Shown: in pieces, positions 36,165 through 45,387 of the stretch
Layout of the letters: the number at the start of each line of letters is the position of its first letter
How positions within the stretch are numbered: the stretch's first letter is position 1
Origin: DASPWW01 sp963803425
GTDB lineage: Bacteria; Actinomycetota; Thermoleophilia; Solirubrobacterales; 70-9
DNA: 64,000 nt
NCBI GenBank assembly: GCA_963803425.1
Contig: CAWDMA010000001.1
Location: 1,860,001 to 1,924,000, forward strand
Direction: 5' to 3'
The notes under the pieces: generated by a model
What the model was told of the DNA's origin: nothing
What the model saw: the letters and a program-made list of their open reading frames with translations, nothing else
The model's database searches: none
Position numbers and translations under genes: made by a program

Positions 36165-36798
36165 GCCCTCGCCGGCCTCCCGTGGCTCCCCCGGTAAAGG
36201 CCCCGCTCGGCGATCAGGCCGGCGACCGCGTCCGGGACCAGGTACCTGATCGGCCTGCCCTCGGCGACCCGCGCCCGCACCATCGAGGAGGACACGTCGA
36301 TCGCCGGCATCTCGATCGGCTCGGCCCGATCCTCCCCCGCCAGCCGGCCCAGCACCGCCGCGATCTCCGACGGGTCGACCCCGGGCCGCCCCGCGATCCC
36401 GACCCGCGCCAGCGCCAGGATCCGCCCCGGGCTGCGCCACGACTCCAGCCCGGCGGCGGCGTCAGCGCCGAGCACCAGCACGAGCTCCTGATCGGGGTGC
36501 TGCTCGGCGAGCAGCTCCAGCGTCCGGTACATGAACGAGGGCTCGTCGCGCTCGGTCTCGAGCTCGGAGACGCTCATCCGCTCGTCGCCGTCGACGGCCA
36601 GCCTCGTCATCTGAACCCGTACAACAGCACCTGGGTCGGACTCGATCTTCTTGTGGGGAGCGTGCCCGGTCGGAACCAGCACCACCTCGGCCAATCCGAG
36701 CTGGGCATGGGCCTCCTGGGCGAGCTCCAGATGGCCGACGTGCGGAGGATTGAACGCCGAGCCGAGCACGCCGACGCGAGCCCGCCCGCCGGCGCCAT
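36161..36798 (-). CDS. nadD: nicotinate-nucleotide adenylyltransferase NadD (start region probably one base short)
   Basis: Adenylylates nicotinate mononucleotide in NAD synthesis. GVLGSAFNPPHVGHLELAQEA is the (H/T)xGH nucleotidyltransferase motif, LVPTGHAPHK and LVLVLGADAAAGLESW follow, and IDVSSSMVRARVAEGRPIRYLVP is the C-terminal ISSTxIR region. No start codon occurs in this frame before VLGSAF. The ATG at 36798 opens the neighbouring frame (MAPAGG) and would be in frame if one G were added in the G/C run at 36781-36794, so I use it as the start. Confidence 0.9.
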
Positions 36799-36825
36799 CG
36801 TTCCGGTCGGAGGCCGGCGAACCGC

Positions 36826-38094
36826 CTACTCCCTGACCTGGCCGGTGCCGTGCACCACGTACTTCGTGGTGGTCAGCTCGCGCAGCCCGATCGGCCCGCG
36901 CGCGTGCAGCTTCTGGGTGGAGTTCCCGATCTCGGCCCCCATCCCGAACTCGAACCCGTCGGTGAACCGGGTCGAGGCGTTCACGTAGGTGACCGCCGCG
37001 TCGACCTCGCCGGTGAACCGCTCGGCGGCGGCGTCCGAGCCCGTCACGATCGCCTCGGAGTGCCCGCTCCCGAACCGGTTCACGTGGTCGATCGCCTCGT
37101 CCAGGGAGTCGACCACGCCGACGGCCATCTTCAGGTCCAGGTACTCGGTGAGCCAGTCCTCGTCGGTGGCGGCGCCGACCTCGACGCCGTCGACGCCCGC
37201 GATCTCCCTGACCCTGTCGTCGCCGACGAGCTCCACGCCGGCGCCGGCCAGATCGGCGAGCAGCCCGGGGAGCAGCCGCTCCGCCACACTCGCGCTCACC
37301 AACAGGGTCTCGGCCGCGTTGCAGACCCCGGGGCGCTGCACCTTCGCGTTGAAAGCGACCCGCCGCGCCATCTCGACGTCGGCGTCGTCGTGCACGTACA
37401 CATGGCAGTTCCCCGACGCCGCGTAGATCACCGGCACCGTCGCGACCTCCTTCAGCGCCGACTTCAGGCCCTCGCCACCGCGCGGGATCACCAGGTCGAC
37501 CAGCCCCTCGGCGCTCCCCAGCTCGGCGAGCTCCGAGCGCTCGCCGCTGAGCAGCGCCAAGGCATCGCCCGGCAGGCCGGCTTCCGAGACCGCCTCGCGG
37601 ACCAGCGCCGCCAGCGCCCCGTTGGATCGGTCCGCGTAGCTGGAGCCTCGCAGCACGATCGCGTTGCCGCTCTTGATGCACAGCGCGGCGCAGTCCACGG
37701 TCACGTTCGGGCGCGCCTCGTAGATCACCGCGACGACCCCGAGCGGGACGCGCACCTTGCGCAGGTCGAGCCCCGACTCCAGGGTCCGCTGCTCCAGCAC
37801 ATCGCCGACGGGATCGGGAAGCGCCAGCACCTCGCGCACCCCCGCGGCCATCGCCCGGACGCGGTCCTCGTCAAGCGCGAGCCGATCGCGGAGCGCGTCG
37901 GTCAGTCCCGCCGCACGCTCGTCGGCGAGGTCCTCCGCGTTCGCCGCCAGCACCTCGTCGACGCGCTCGTCGAGCAGTGCAGCGAGCCGGTCGAGCGCGG
38001 CGTCCTTCGCCTCGGTCTCCGCCACCGCGAGCTCGCGCGAGGCCCGCTTGGCGCGGGCGCAGTCCTCGGTGACGGTGGTCGTGGCGGTGGCCAC
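36826..38094 (-). CDS. proA: gamma-glutamyl phosphate reductase ProA
   Basis: Second step of proline synthesis, reducing gamma-glutamyl phosphate to the semialdehyde. 422 residues of the aldehyde dehydrogenase fold with GVVAVIYEARPNVTVDCAAL, KSGNAIVLRGSSYA, and the catalytic cysteine in VQRPGVCNAAETLL; FEFGMGAEIGNSTQKLHARGP is the C-terminal signature. Its usual partner proB is 11.5 kb away at 49.6 kb, separated by an accessory block. Confidence 0.97.
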   Translation of the reverse strand: MATATTTVTEDCARAKRASRELAVAETEAKDAALDRLAALLDERVDEVLAANAEDLADERAAGLTDALRDRLALDEDRVRAMAAGVREVLALPDPVGDVLEQRTLESGLDLRKVRVPLGVVAVIYEARPNVTVDCAALCIKSGNAIVLRGSSYADRSNGALAALVREAVSEAGLPGDALALLSGERSELAELGSAEGLVDLVIPRGGEGLKSALKEVATVPVIYAASGNCHVYVHDDADVEMARRVAFNAKVQRPGVCNAAETLLVSASVAERLLPGLLADLAGAGVELVGDDRVREIAGVDGVEVGAATDEDWLTEYLDLKMAVGVVDSLDEAIDHVNRFGSGHSEAIVTGSDAAAERFTGEVDAAVTYVNASTRFTDGFEFGMGAEIGNSTQKLHARGPIGLRELTTTKYVVHGTGQVRE

Positions 38095-38152
38095 GCAGAC
38101 AGGGTAACCGGGCCGCGGCGCGGCGCGGCGCGAAGGCGAACCTGCCGGGGGA

Positions 38153-40837
38153 TCAGGCCGGTCGCGCGCAGGAGCCGAGCGCCCAGTGCAGGTTCACGCC
38201 CAGCGCCGTCCCGGCGGGCCCGTCCTGCAGCGCGGGGACCACCTCCCGCGTCATCAGCTCCCGGATCACGTCCTCTCGCACGGCCCGCTCGTGGATCTCG
38301 GGGAGGAACTCGGCCTGGTTCGACGGCACCAGCAGCCCGTCGACGATCTCGTCGCTGAGCATCTCGTATGCGCGGGTCTCGACGTCGCACTCGAAGCGCG
38401 TCTGCAGCGCAGCGGTCACCTCGGCCGCGAGCGGGTGCGGCAGGATTCGGCGGTCGGCGCGCTCCCGGGCCAGGCGGAGGGCGTCGGCGTCGAGGCGCTC
38501 GCGAGCCAGCCGGGCGGCCTCCGCCGCGAGGGGCGTGCGCCCGCCCTCGGCGGCGCCGTGCAGAAGCTCCAGCCATCGCTCCCGCAGCGCCCGGTTCGGG
38601 TCGTGCAGGAGGACCGCCGACGGTCCCGGAGGTCCGAGGTCGGGCGAGCTCCACATCATTCGCCCGCCGGGCGCGGTGACCGAGGCCAGCTGCTCCGCCG
38701 CCCTGCCGAGTGCGTTCGAGGGAATCAGGTGCAGGACCATGTTCGTCATCACCGCGTCCATCGTCCGGCCCCCGGTCACCTCGAGCAGCGGCCGAAAGCC
38801 GCCGCCGTCCGCGGCGACCGAGTGGAACCGGGTCCACGGATGGCGGCCGAGCACCTCGTACCCCTTCGCGAACCAACTCGACGGCCGGTCGACGAGGTGG
38901 AGCTCCAGGCCCACTCCTGCGTCCGCGAGCCGGCGATCGAGTCCCCGCTCTCGACAGGCCTTGAGCAGCTCGATCGAGGCGGTTCCGGTGCCGGCGCCGT
39001 AGTCGAGCACCCGGATCGCGTCTCCCGCGGCCGCACGTCCGAGCCGCGACTCGATCGCCGCCAGCGTCCCCGCGACGACGAATCCCGTCGGCGCGCAGCA
39101 CCACGGCCGCGGCGAGGAGACGTCGCCGTCCTCGAACAGCATCTCGTGCAGCGCGACGCCGTCCTCGAGGTCGACGCCCCGATCGGGCCGCCACGTGTCC
39201 TCCCGCGGGCTCCCGCCGGCCGTCGCGGGCAGCGCCGGCTCGTCCCCCGCGACCAGGAACCGGTTCAGGCTGATCGTGATGAAGGAGCGGTTCGCCGGGT
39301 AGCGGCGCTCGTGACGGCCCTCGGGGCGGAGCCCCGCCTGATGAGCGCAGCGCATGAACGCGGGATGGTCGATCGGGTACTGCTGCGAGTAGCCCTGATG
39401 GGCGTCGAAGGCGACGCTGTGCGTGGCGCCGAGGTTTCGACTGGCGATCCGCGGCGCCGTGCAGTGCGCCTCGAGCACGACCATCCCGTAGCGGTCGCAC
39501 CAGCTCGCCCACCGGTCCAGGTGGGCGATCAGGTCGCGCTCCATGTCGACGGCACCGATCGCCCGCCCGCCGCGGTCGATGTACGCCCCGGTGGTCCACC
39601 CCGGCGGCTCCGCCGCACTGCTCTCGGCACGGTACTCGCGCTCGTGGTCGAGGAAGGCGCGGATGTGGAGCCCATCCCGCATCGCGAGGTCGTTCCGCTC
39701 CAGGTCGGCGGCGAGCCGGCCCGGATCGCTGACGTCGCCCTGGAGCAGGAGCGCGTCGATCCCGGCCGCATCGAGCCTCGTGCGTGCCCGCTCGAGCGCG
39801 GTCGGGCTGGCGTCGATCCCGACCAGTCGCGGCGCCCCGCCGAGCCGCCCGATGAGCAGCTCGTGCAGGTGGATCAGCCAAGCGCCGTCGCCGCATCCCA
39901 TGTCCGCGATGAACTCGGGGCGGTCCTGCGCGGGCCGGTCGAAGACGTCGACGAAGATCGGGTCGGCGTCGGCGAAGTAGCGTCCGTGCGCCTTGGTGCT
40001 GATCGTCAGGTTGAGCCGCCGGTGGACGTGCCACTCGGAGCCGCCGCCGTCGGGGTCCGGAGCCGCGGTGAGCTCACCGCGGTACAGCTCGGGAAGCCGC
40101 GACAGCAGCGGCAGGTATGTGGCGACGCCGCCGAAGCTGAGCGCGAAGTCGCGGGCGTGGCCGCCGCCCTCGGTCCACTCGCCCCGCTCCGGGTCGATCC
40201 AGCCGAGCGAACGGAGCAGCTCGCCGATCGCCTCCTCGAGCGGCCCGGGGGGCAGGTGCGGACGCTGCTCCCCGAGGCGTCCCTGCTCGTTCAGCGACAG
40301 CATCGTCGGCACGATCAGCCCCGCGTCGAGGTGGGCTCGGACCACGGAGCCGAGCTCGTCGGGGAGCTCCTCGACGCTCCACCGGTCTCGCGCCTCCCCC
40401 GCCAGCGCGGCGAACGCCTCCACCTGGGCCTGGTCCCACGGCCGCGACCACGCGTCGTCCGCGGCGCCCGGGAAGCCGGAGAGGAACCTGCCCAGGAAAA
40501 CGTAGTGACCGCGATGGCGCATCGCCTCGGTGCCGCGCTCGTTCCACCCGAGCCGCGTCGTCGCCGGGTCGAGCGTAAGCCCATCCTCCGCGACCCATCC
40601 CACGCCGGCGAGCGTCCGCACCGCAACCCGGAGTGCGCCGAAGCCCTCCGGAGCGATCCCGGGGATCAGGTCGGCGAGCGAACCGTCGCCCTCCAGGGAG
40701 GGCTCCAGCACCCCGAGCTCCTCGAGCGCGCGCAGCGTCGTGCACAGCACCACTCCGTCCTGGCACAGGAACATCGTCCGCCGCATCGCTGCGCGTCCCG
40801 CAACGACCTCCGCGGTTCCCTGGAGCTGGGCGCTCAC
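38153..40837 (-). CDS. large protein with two SAM-methyltransferase domains
   Basis: 894 residues. A helical N-terminal region (RRTMFLCQDGVVLCTTLRALEELGVL) precedes a first methyltransferase domain with FIADMGCGDGAWLIHLHELL at about residue 257 and VGIDASPTALERARTRL; a long insert includes AFDAHQGYSQQYPIDHPAFM. A second domain begins IRVLDYGAGTGTASIELLKA near residue 610 and includes DAVMTNMVLHLIP. The size and arrangement recall AprA-type methyltransferases of polyketide systems, but no synthase is nearby and this comparison is from memory. GTG start overlaps the acyltransferase stop, so the two are coupled. Confidence 0.75.
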   Translation of the reverse strand: MSAQLQGTAEVVAGRAAMRRTMFLCQDGVVLCTTLRALEELGVLEPSLEGDGSLADLIPGIAPEGFGALRVAVRTLAGVGWVAEDGLTLDPATTRLGWNERGTEAMRHRGHYVFLGRFLSGFPGAADDAWSRPWDQAQVEAFAALAGEARDRWSVEELPDELGSVVRAHLDAGLIVPTMLSLNEQGRLGEQRPHLPPGPLEEAIGELLRSLGWIDPERGEWTEGGGHARDFALSFGGVATYLPLLSRLPELYRGELTAAPDPDGGGSEWHVHRRLNLTISTKAHGRYFADADPIFVDVFDRPAQDRPEFIADMGCGDGAWLIHLHELLIGRLGGAPRLVGIDASPTALERARTRLDAAGIDALLLQGDVSDPGRLAADLERNDLAMRDGLHIRAFLDHEREYRAESSAAEPPGWTTGAYIDRGGRAIGAVDMERDLIAHLDRWASWCDRYGMVVLEAHCTAPRIASRNLGATHSVAFDAHQGYSQQYPIDHPAFMRCAHQAGLRPEGRHERRYPANRSFITISLNRFLVAGDEPALPATAGGSPREDTWRPDRGVDLEDGVALHEMLFEDGDVSSPRPWCCAPTGFVVAGTLAAIESRLGRAAAGDAIRVLDYGAGTGTASIELLKACRERGLDRRLADAGVGLELHLVDRPSSWFAKGYEVLGRHPWTRFHSVAADGGGFRPLLEVTGGRTMDAVMTNMVLHLIPSNALGRAAEQLASVTAPGGRMMWSSPDLGPPGPSAVLLHDPNRALRERWLELLHGAAEGGRTPLAAEAARLARERLDADALRLARERADRRILPHPLAAEVTAALQTRFECDVETRAYEMLSDEIVDGLLVPSNQAEFLPEIHERAVREDVIRELMTREVVPALQDGPAGTALGVNLHWALGSCARPA

Positions 40838-42138
40838 GCCGATCCCCCGGCGTCGGCGACAGGCTCGCGGGCCTTGCGCCCTTCGCGCCACTTGCGGAAG
40901 GCGTCGCGTGGCGAGCGGTACTTGAACTTCATCAGCGGCCGCTCGATCAGGTAGTAGCTGATCGCGGCGAGCGGGATCGTGATCAGGCTTCCGTACGCGA
41001 ACGTCGCCAGGAACCCCGACCCGTCGGGGCCGAGCCCGAGGTCGGCCATGATCACGACGTGCCACAGCGCGATCCCGTACGAGATCACGCCGAACCACAT
41101 CAGGACCGGGTTCGTGAGGAATCGCGCCACCGCTCCCCGGTTCGGATTCCCGAACACAGCCGGCAGCAGCAGCAGCGAGGTGCCGATCCCCTGCAGCACG
41201 ATCAGCGCCACGTACTCGGCCGGAGTGAATGGCGCGAGCGCGAACGGGATCGGATACTTGAAGAGGAGCACGGTGGCGGCGTAGATCCCCGCCGCCGCCG
41301 CCCACAGCACGCCCGGTCGCTGCGCGGCGAAGCGCAGCGCGGCCGGCAGAGCCCCCTTCGGATAGACGACCGACAGCACCGCGATCGCCAGCCCGAGGCC
41401 GAACCAGTAGAAGTGCCCGAGGAAGCTGAACAGGAACCAGCGCTCCTCCTTGAAGTCGAACGGAGGCCCGGTTGCGAAAAGCGACAGCGCCGCGAGCGCC
41501 GCGATCAGGCCCAGCTCCAGCTTCATCCAGGTCTTCACGTCACGGCCCCGGGCCAGCAGCCCCGTCAGCGCCGCGTAGAGCGGAAGCACGAGATAGAAGG
41601 TGAGCTCCACCTGAACGCTCCAGGTCTGCACCAGCCCACAGTGGATCCCGGGGTTGATCGAGCTCAGGATCGAGGGGCACACGTCGCGAACAGCGCCGTA
41701 GTCGAAGTACATGAACATCCCGTAGAAGACGTACCACTTGTCGCTGAACACCCCGAACAGCCCGGGAACGATCGCGAGCGCCGTCAGGGCCACCCAGTAC
41801 GCGGGGTAGATCCGGAGGAACCGCCGTATCCCGTAGTCGGACACGCGGGGCGCCCTCGCCCCGCCGGCGCGGTGGGCGATCATCGGCCGGTACAGCAGGA
41901 ATGCCGAGAGCAGGAAGAACAGGGAGAACAGCCCATCCAGGCGAACGATCGCGCGGTTCAGGAGGCTCTCCGTGAACCCGCCGAAGCCGCCCGTGAACAG
42001 CCACGCGTGGCCGAACAGGATCGCCAGTGCCGGTATCGCCCTGAGGCCGTCTGAGAGCGGGAAGCGTGGATGACCGGGAGGCGGCGCGACGACGTCGGGA
42101 ACGCCCTTCGACGGGTCGCGCGCGGCGGTCGCGGCCAT
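40834..42138 (-). CDS. OafA/YrhL-type membrane acyltransferase (AT3 family)
   Basis: 434 residues, about ten membrane segments. FPLSDGLRAIPALAILFGHAW (residues about 28-48) has the catalytic histidine of acyltransferase-3 proteins, and RRFLRIYPAYWVALT is the arginine motif; QTWSVQVELTFYLVLPLYAAL matches the W-S-x-x-x-E-x-x-FY motif. These enzymes transfer acetyl or longer acyl groups to extracellular sugars or lipids. ATG at 42138; the lipoprotein gene ends 3 bp upstream. Confidence 0.93.
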   Translation of the reverse strand: MAATAARDPSKGVPDVVAPPPGHPRFPLSDGLRAIPALAILFGHAWLFTGGFGGFTESLLNRAIVRLDGLFSLFFLLSAFLLYRPMIAHRAGGARAPRVSDYGIRRFLRIYPAYWVALTALAIVPGLFGVFSDKWYVFYGMFMYFDYGAVRDVCPSILSSINPGIHCGLVQTWSVQVELTFYLVLPLYAALTGLLARGRDVKTWMKLELGLIAALAALSLFATGPPFDFKEERWFLFSFLGHFYWFGLGLAIAVLSVVYPKGALPAALRFAAQRPGVLWAAAAGIYAATVLLFKYPIPFALAPFTPAEYVALIVLQGIGTSLLLLPAVFGNPNRGAVARFLTNPVLMWFGVISYGIALWHVVIMADLGLGPDGSGFLATFAYGSLITIPLAAISYYLIERPLMKFKYRSPRDAFRKWREGRKAREPVADAGGSA

Positions 42139-42140
42139 CC

Positions 42141-42677
42141 CTACTTCCCGGAGGCGGCGAGGACGATCTGGCGCGCGATGTCTACGTCGCAGTCGTCGAG
42201 CCCGGCCGCCCGCGCCGCGGCGCGGGAGTCGGCCGAGAGCTGGTCCATCGCAGCGGCGAGCTGTTGCAGCCGCGCCGGCTTGTGGGCCAGCGCGGCCTGC
42301 ACGCGCTGCTCGGTGAGCACGGTCGCGGGGTCGTACAGGCCGACGTAGGTCCTGAAGTCCGTCGCGCTCGCGGGCGCCTTCAGCCGGCGCATCCGCGCCG
42401 CCTGGCGCTCCAGCAGCGAGATCCCGGGCCTGACGAAGATCGCGGTGATCGTGTCGACGTCCCCCGGGTCCACGGTGCCGGCCCGGGCACCGATCCGCCG
42501 CGCCTCCCGCACCCCGTGGCGACAGATCGCGTTCGCGCGGGCGATGTAGGCGCGGTCTCCCTGGGTGGCGTTCGGCGCGGTGCCGGCGCCCGAGTTGGCG
42601 TCGCCGCCGCACGCCGCAATCGCGAACGACGCCGCGATCAGCGCGACCGCGACAGGCGCACGCAGACGCCGCCCCAT
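42141..42677 (-). CDS. lipoprotein of unknown function
   Basis: 178 residues; lipobox IAAC places the lipidated cysteine at residue 23. The mature helical domain has AYIARANAICRHGVREARRIGAR and repeated alpha-helical stretches with two or three further cysteines (ICRHG, LDDCDVD). No family assigned, though small helical lipoproteins with an ANAIC-type motif are frequent in this lineage (the zinc-ribbon protein at 44.7 kb has a similar ADNACVKAKKRI). The ATG overlaps the stop of the glycosyltransferase (ATGA). Confidence 0.75.
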   Translation of the reverse strand: MGRRLRAPVAVALIAASFAIAACGGDANSGAGTAPNATQGDRAYIARANAICRHGVREARRIGARAGTVDPGDVDTITAIFVRPGISLLERQAARMRRLKAPASATDFRTYVGLYDPATVLTEQRVQAALAHKPARLQQLAAAMDQLSADSRAAARAAGLDDCDVDIARQIVLAASGK

Positions 42678-44104
42678 CAGCCGCCGGCGTGGGTCCGAGC
42701 GGCGAGCCGATCCCACAGCCACGTCAGCCCGATCGCCGCGAGGACGAGCAGGAACGGGTCCGCCACCACCCGGTAGCGGGGCAGGCCGACGAAAGGAAGC
42801 GTCGCCGCCAGCAGCAGGATCGGGATCAGCCACAGGAACCCGGGCCCTGCCGGGATCCTGCCTGGCGATCCGATTCTCGCCTCCGTTCCCCACCGCGATC
42901 GAACGATAGCGACGACGCCGAGCAGGGCCAGGGCAACCGCGAGCCCGATCGCGACTCGCTCGGAGGTGGGCACCTCGCTGCCGATCCCGCGATCGTCCAC
43001 GACCTCCCCCTTCGGGTCCCGGACCGAGCCCCCGACCAGCTCGAGCTGTCGGGCGACGTTCCACGCGACCACCTCAGCGACATACCCCGGATGGTCCCAG
43101 GCGAACCGCCGCGACTCCCGCGCCATCGTCCGGTCGGCGGCCGCCTCGTCGATCCCGGTGGTGACGAACAGGCGGCTGTACTCGGGCACGAGCTGCGGGT
43201 TCCGCCACGCGCCGTGCGCGCCGGCGTCCCGGAACGACTCGTCGTTGTACGCGCCCGCTGCCGTGTATCCCCCGCTCGTCGTCGTCGGGATGAAGCGGCC
43301 GAGCTCGACCTGGTTCCGGATCGCCCACGGCGCGATCACGAGCGCCGCGCACAGCACCAGCAGGGCCGGAGCGATCAGCGCCCGGCCGGTGAAGCGCGGC
43401 CGCAGCGTCCACACCCCGAGCGCGAGCGGGATCAGCAGCGCCAGCCCGACGCTGCGGCTGAGCGCGGCGACGCCGCACAGCGCGCCCGCGCTCGCGGCCC
43501 ACCCCGGCGCCGCTCCACCCGCGCGGCTGGCGAGCACGCATGCGACGGCGCCCAGCGCCAGGCAGATGAACAACGGCTCGGAGAGCAGCTCGCGGCTGAG
43601 CAGGACCAGCGGGGGGAAGACCGCGGCCATCCCGGCCGCCACCAGCGCCACCCTCCTGCCCCAGATCCGGCGCGCGACGAGATACAGCAGCAACACGGCG
43701 ACGGACCCCAGCGCGGCTCCCAGGATCCGCCCCGCCGCGACGCTGTCGCCGGTGAGCGCGTACACGCCGCCGAGCACGTACGAGTAGGCGGGGCCCCGGA
43801 AGGCGCTGGGACCACCGTGGAGCAGGATCTGCGAGGGCGGGTACCCATCGCCGGCGGCGATCGACCGCGCGATGTCGTCGTACTGGAGCGGGTCGTTGGC
43901 GGGCCGGTACCCGTCGTCGGCGACGACGACCGCGACCCGGACGACCAGGGCGACGAGCACGATCGCCGCCGGCGCCAGCCACCGTCCGGACCGGGGCCCG
44001 CCGACACGCGAGGGGCCGCCCCCTGGGGCGGCCCCTTTCGCGTCAATCTCCGTCGTCTGGCTCGTTACGGACTTGCGCACACGGCGGTCGCCTGGAGCGT
44101 CCAT
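42677..44104 (-). CDS. GT39-like membrane glycosyltransferase
   Basis: 475 residues. After a hydrophilic start, the first membrane segment (APAAIVLVALVVRVAVVV) is followed by DDGYRPANDPLQYDDIARSIAAGDGYP, the acidic first loop typical of PMT/ArnT-type polyprenyl-sugar-using transferases, then about ten more membrane helices. Such enzymes mannosylate proteins or modify surface glycans using lipid-linked sugars. The annotated ATG (44104) lies upstream of a strong hairpin belonging to the preceding gene, so the true start may be lower. Confidence 0.87.
   Translation of the reverse strand: MDAPGDRRVRKSVTSQTTEIDAKGAAPGGGPSRVGGPRSGRWLAPAAIVLVALVVRVAVVVADDGYRPANDPLQYDDIARSIAAGDGYPPSQILLHGGPSAFRGPAYSYVLGGVYALTGDSVAAGRILGAALGSVAVLLLYLVARRIWGRRVALVAAGMAAVFPPLVLLSRELLSEPLFICLALGAVACVLASRAGGAAPGWAASAGALCGVAALSRSVGLALLIPLALGVWTLRPRFTGRALIAPALLVLCAALVIAPWAIRNQVELGRFIPTTTSGGYTAAGAYNDESFRDAGAHGAWRNPQLVPEYSRLFVTTGIDEAAADRTMARESRRFAWDHPGYVAEVVAWNVARQLELVGGSVRDPKGEVVDDRGIGSEVPTSERVAIGLAVALALLGVVAIVRSRWGTEARIGSPGRIPAGPGFLWLIPILLLAATLPFVGLPRYRVVADPFLLVLAAIGLTWLWDRLAARTHAGG
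44012..44035 (-). terminator. strong hairpin terminator after the coiled-coil gene at 44065
   Basis: Two perfect 11-bp arms, GGGGCCGCCCC (44012-44022) and GGGGCGGCCCC (44025-44035), separated by CT and enclosed by CGCGA...TTTCGCG. It starts 30 bp after the stop of the gene at 44065. It falls inside the annotated N-terminus of the glycosyltransferase, encoding AAPGGGP there. Confidence 0.6.
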
Positions 44105-44622
44105 GTCCCGGCCTGACCGTCGATCTCACGCGCCGTGGCGCTCCAGCCGCCGCCGTACAGCGGGGAGCCGGAGAAGCTCGCCGTCGCATCCTGAGGCGCG
44201 CCACCGCCGATGTTGAACCCGCCGCCGGTGGGCTTTTCGCCCGAGTTGCACGGGGAGGTCGCGGTCTTCGTGCTGTTGTTCTCAACCGAGACGTCGCTCA
44301 CCCTGAACGTCGTGTTGCCGAACTTGCTGTCCGCCGTCGCCTGCGCTGCGGTGGCGGCAGCCTGGGCGTTGTCAGCCGAGGTCTGCGCACCGCTCGCGGC
44401 CGTCGCCGCGTCATCCGCGGTGCTCTGCGCCTTGTTGGCGGACGACTGTGCGCTGTCGGCGGAGTTCTGCGCGGACTTCGCCTTCTTCAACGCCTTCTTG
44501 GCAGTCTTCTTCGCGTTGGCCGCACTGCCGGCAATCGGATTCGACGGCCCGCCCAGCGCCGGAACGGCGAGCGCGAGGGCGAGGAACGCGCTCAAGCCGA
44601 GCACGATGTACCGCTTGTTCAT
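44065..44622 (-). CDS. secreted alanine-rich coiled-coil protein
   Basis: 185 residues: signal peptide (KRYIVLGLSAFLALALAVPALG), a basic segment (AKKTAKKALKKAKSAQ), then heptad-like repeats of S-A-Q-x-S-A-x-x-A-Q / TADDAATAA for about 60 residues, and a C-terminal beta domain with GEKPTGGGFNIGGGAP and two cysteines. The tail resembles a small beta-sandwich found behind collagen-like or coiled stalks in actinobacterial surface proteins. Start at ATG 44622 with GAGGGGA upstream. Confidence 0.75.
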   Translation of the reverse strand: MNKRYIVLGLSAFLALALAVPALGGPSNPIAGSAANAKKTAKKALKKAKSAQNSADSAQSSANKAQSTADDAATAASGAQTSADNAQAAATAAQATADSKFGNTTFRVSDVSVENNSTKTATSPCNSGEKPTGGGFNIGGGAPQDATASFSGSPLYGGGWSATAREIDGQAGTWTLQATAVCASP

Positions 44623-44645
44623 TTCTGTCCCCTCACCTGGTCCTT

Positions 44646-44657
44646 TTGCAATTGCAA
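44646..44657 (-). promoter_or_regulatory. AT-rich perfect palindrome TTGCAATTGCAA
   Basis: A 12-bp perfect palindrome, extended on both sides by TCC...GGA, located 24 bp before the ATG of the coiled-coil gene in a region of much lower GC than its surroundings. Size and place fit an operator for a dimeric repressor. The remaining 44623-44697 gap has no other feature. Confidence 0.5.
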
Positions 44658-44697
44658 GGACATTCCACCACATCGCGTCGGACGGCGCAAGCCCGCC

Positions 44698-45339
44698 TCA
44701 TCCGCGGTTCGCGATCTGGGGCCCCACCTCGACGCCCGCGCAGCGATGCAGCCCGAGCGCCCCGATCGCCTCCTCGACGCGGCCGCTCTGCGCCCTGAGC
44801 CGGCCGGCGGCCTCGACGAGGCCCCTCCGGTCTCCCTGGCGGTCGGTGCGCACGACCGCGCCCGCATAGATCTCGACGTCGCGAAGCGCGGTGTCGAGCG
44901 CCGCCGCCGCGTTCTCGGTGTCCGCGGGCGGGATCAGGCGCGCCAGGTCGAGGCGCCACGCCGCCACGATCGGGATCAGGTCCGCGGCCGCCCTGCCCGG
45001 GCCTTTTGCCCTGTCACCCCGGCTCGCGGCGACGATCCGCTTCTTCGCCTTCACGCAGGCGTTGTCGGCCGCGTGCTCGTACGCCGCCCCCTGGCTCTGA
45101 CCACCCGAGGTGTCGAGCGCCAGGAACGCGATCACCGCGACAGCGATCACCGCGACCGTGAGGCCTGTGAGCAGGCGGGCCCGCGGGGTGGTGCCGATCA
45201 CGCGCGCCGCCGATTCGCGCAGGGAGCGACGCTCCCGGGCCGCCTCGCGGGTCCCGGGAAGCGGGCGGCCGCAGTTGGCGCAGTACCGGTCGCCCTGCTG
45301 GTTCTCGGTGCCACACCTGGGGCAGTGCACGGCGGCCAA
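44698..45339 (-). CDS. zinc-ribbon membrane protein with extracytoplasmic helical domain
   Basis: 213 residues: N-terminal zinc ribbon with four cysteines in CPRCGTENQQGDRYCANCGRP (two CxxC pairs), a membrane helix at about residues 57-74 (LTGLTVAVIAVAVIAFLAL), and an extracytoplasmic helical domain with ADNACVKAKKRIVAASRG. Function unknown; topology predicts the ribbon in the cytoplasm. Divergent from the gene at 45388. Confidence 0.8.
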   Translation of the reverse strand: MAAVHCPRCGTENQQGDRYCANCGRPLPGTREAARERRSLRESAARVIGTTPRARLLTGLTVAVIAVAVIAFLALDTSGGQSQGAAYEHAADNACVKAKKRIVAASRGDRAKGPGRAAADLIPIVAAWRLDLARLIPPADTENAAAALDTALRDVEIYAGAVVRTDRQGDRRGLVEAAGRLRAQSGRVEEAIGALGLHRCAGVEVGPQIANRG

Positions 45340-45373
45340 AGTAGCCGATCGGGACGGTCGCCCGCCGGTGAGC

Positions 45374-45379
45374 TAGCCT
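45374..45379 (+). promoter_or_regulatory. -10 element (TAGCCT) of the CPY-repeat protein gene
   Basis: TAGCCT, 8 nt before the GTG at 45388; leaderless spacing. Confidence 0.5.
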
Positions 45380-45387
45380 TTGACGCG

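Noticed and set aside
38838..40838. Further frames inside the dual methyltransferase on the plus strand
   Set aside because: They are long only because of GC-rich third positions and have no family motif; the minus strand encodes both SAM motifs.
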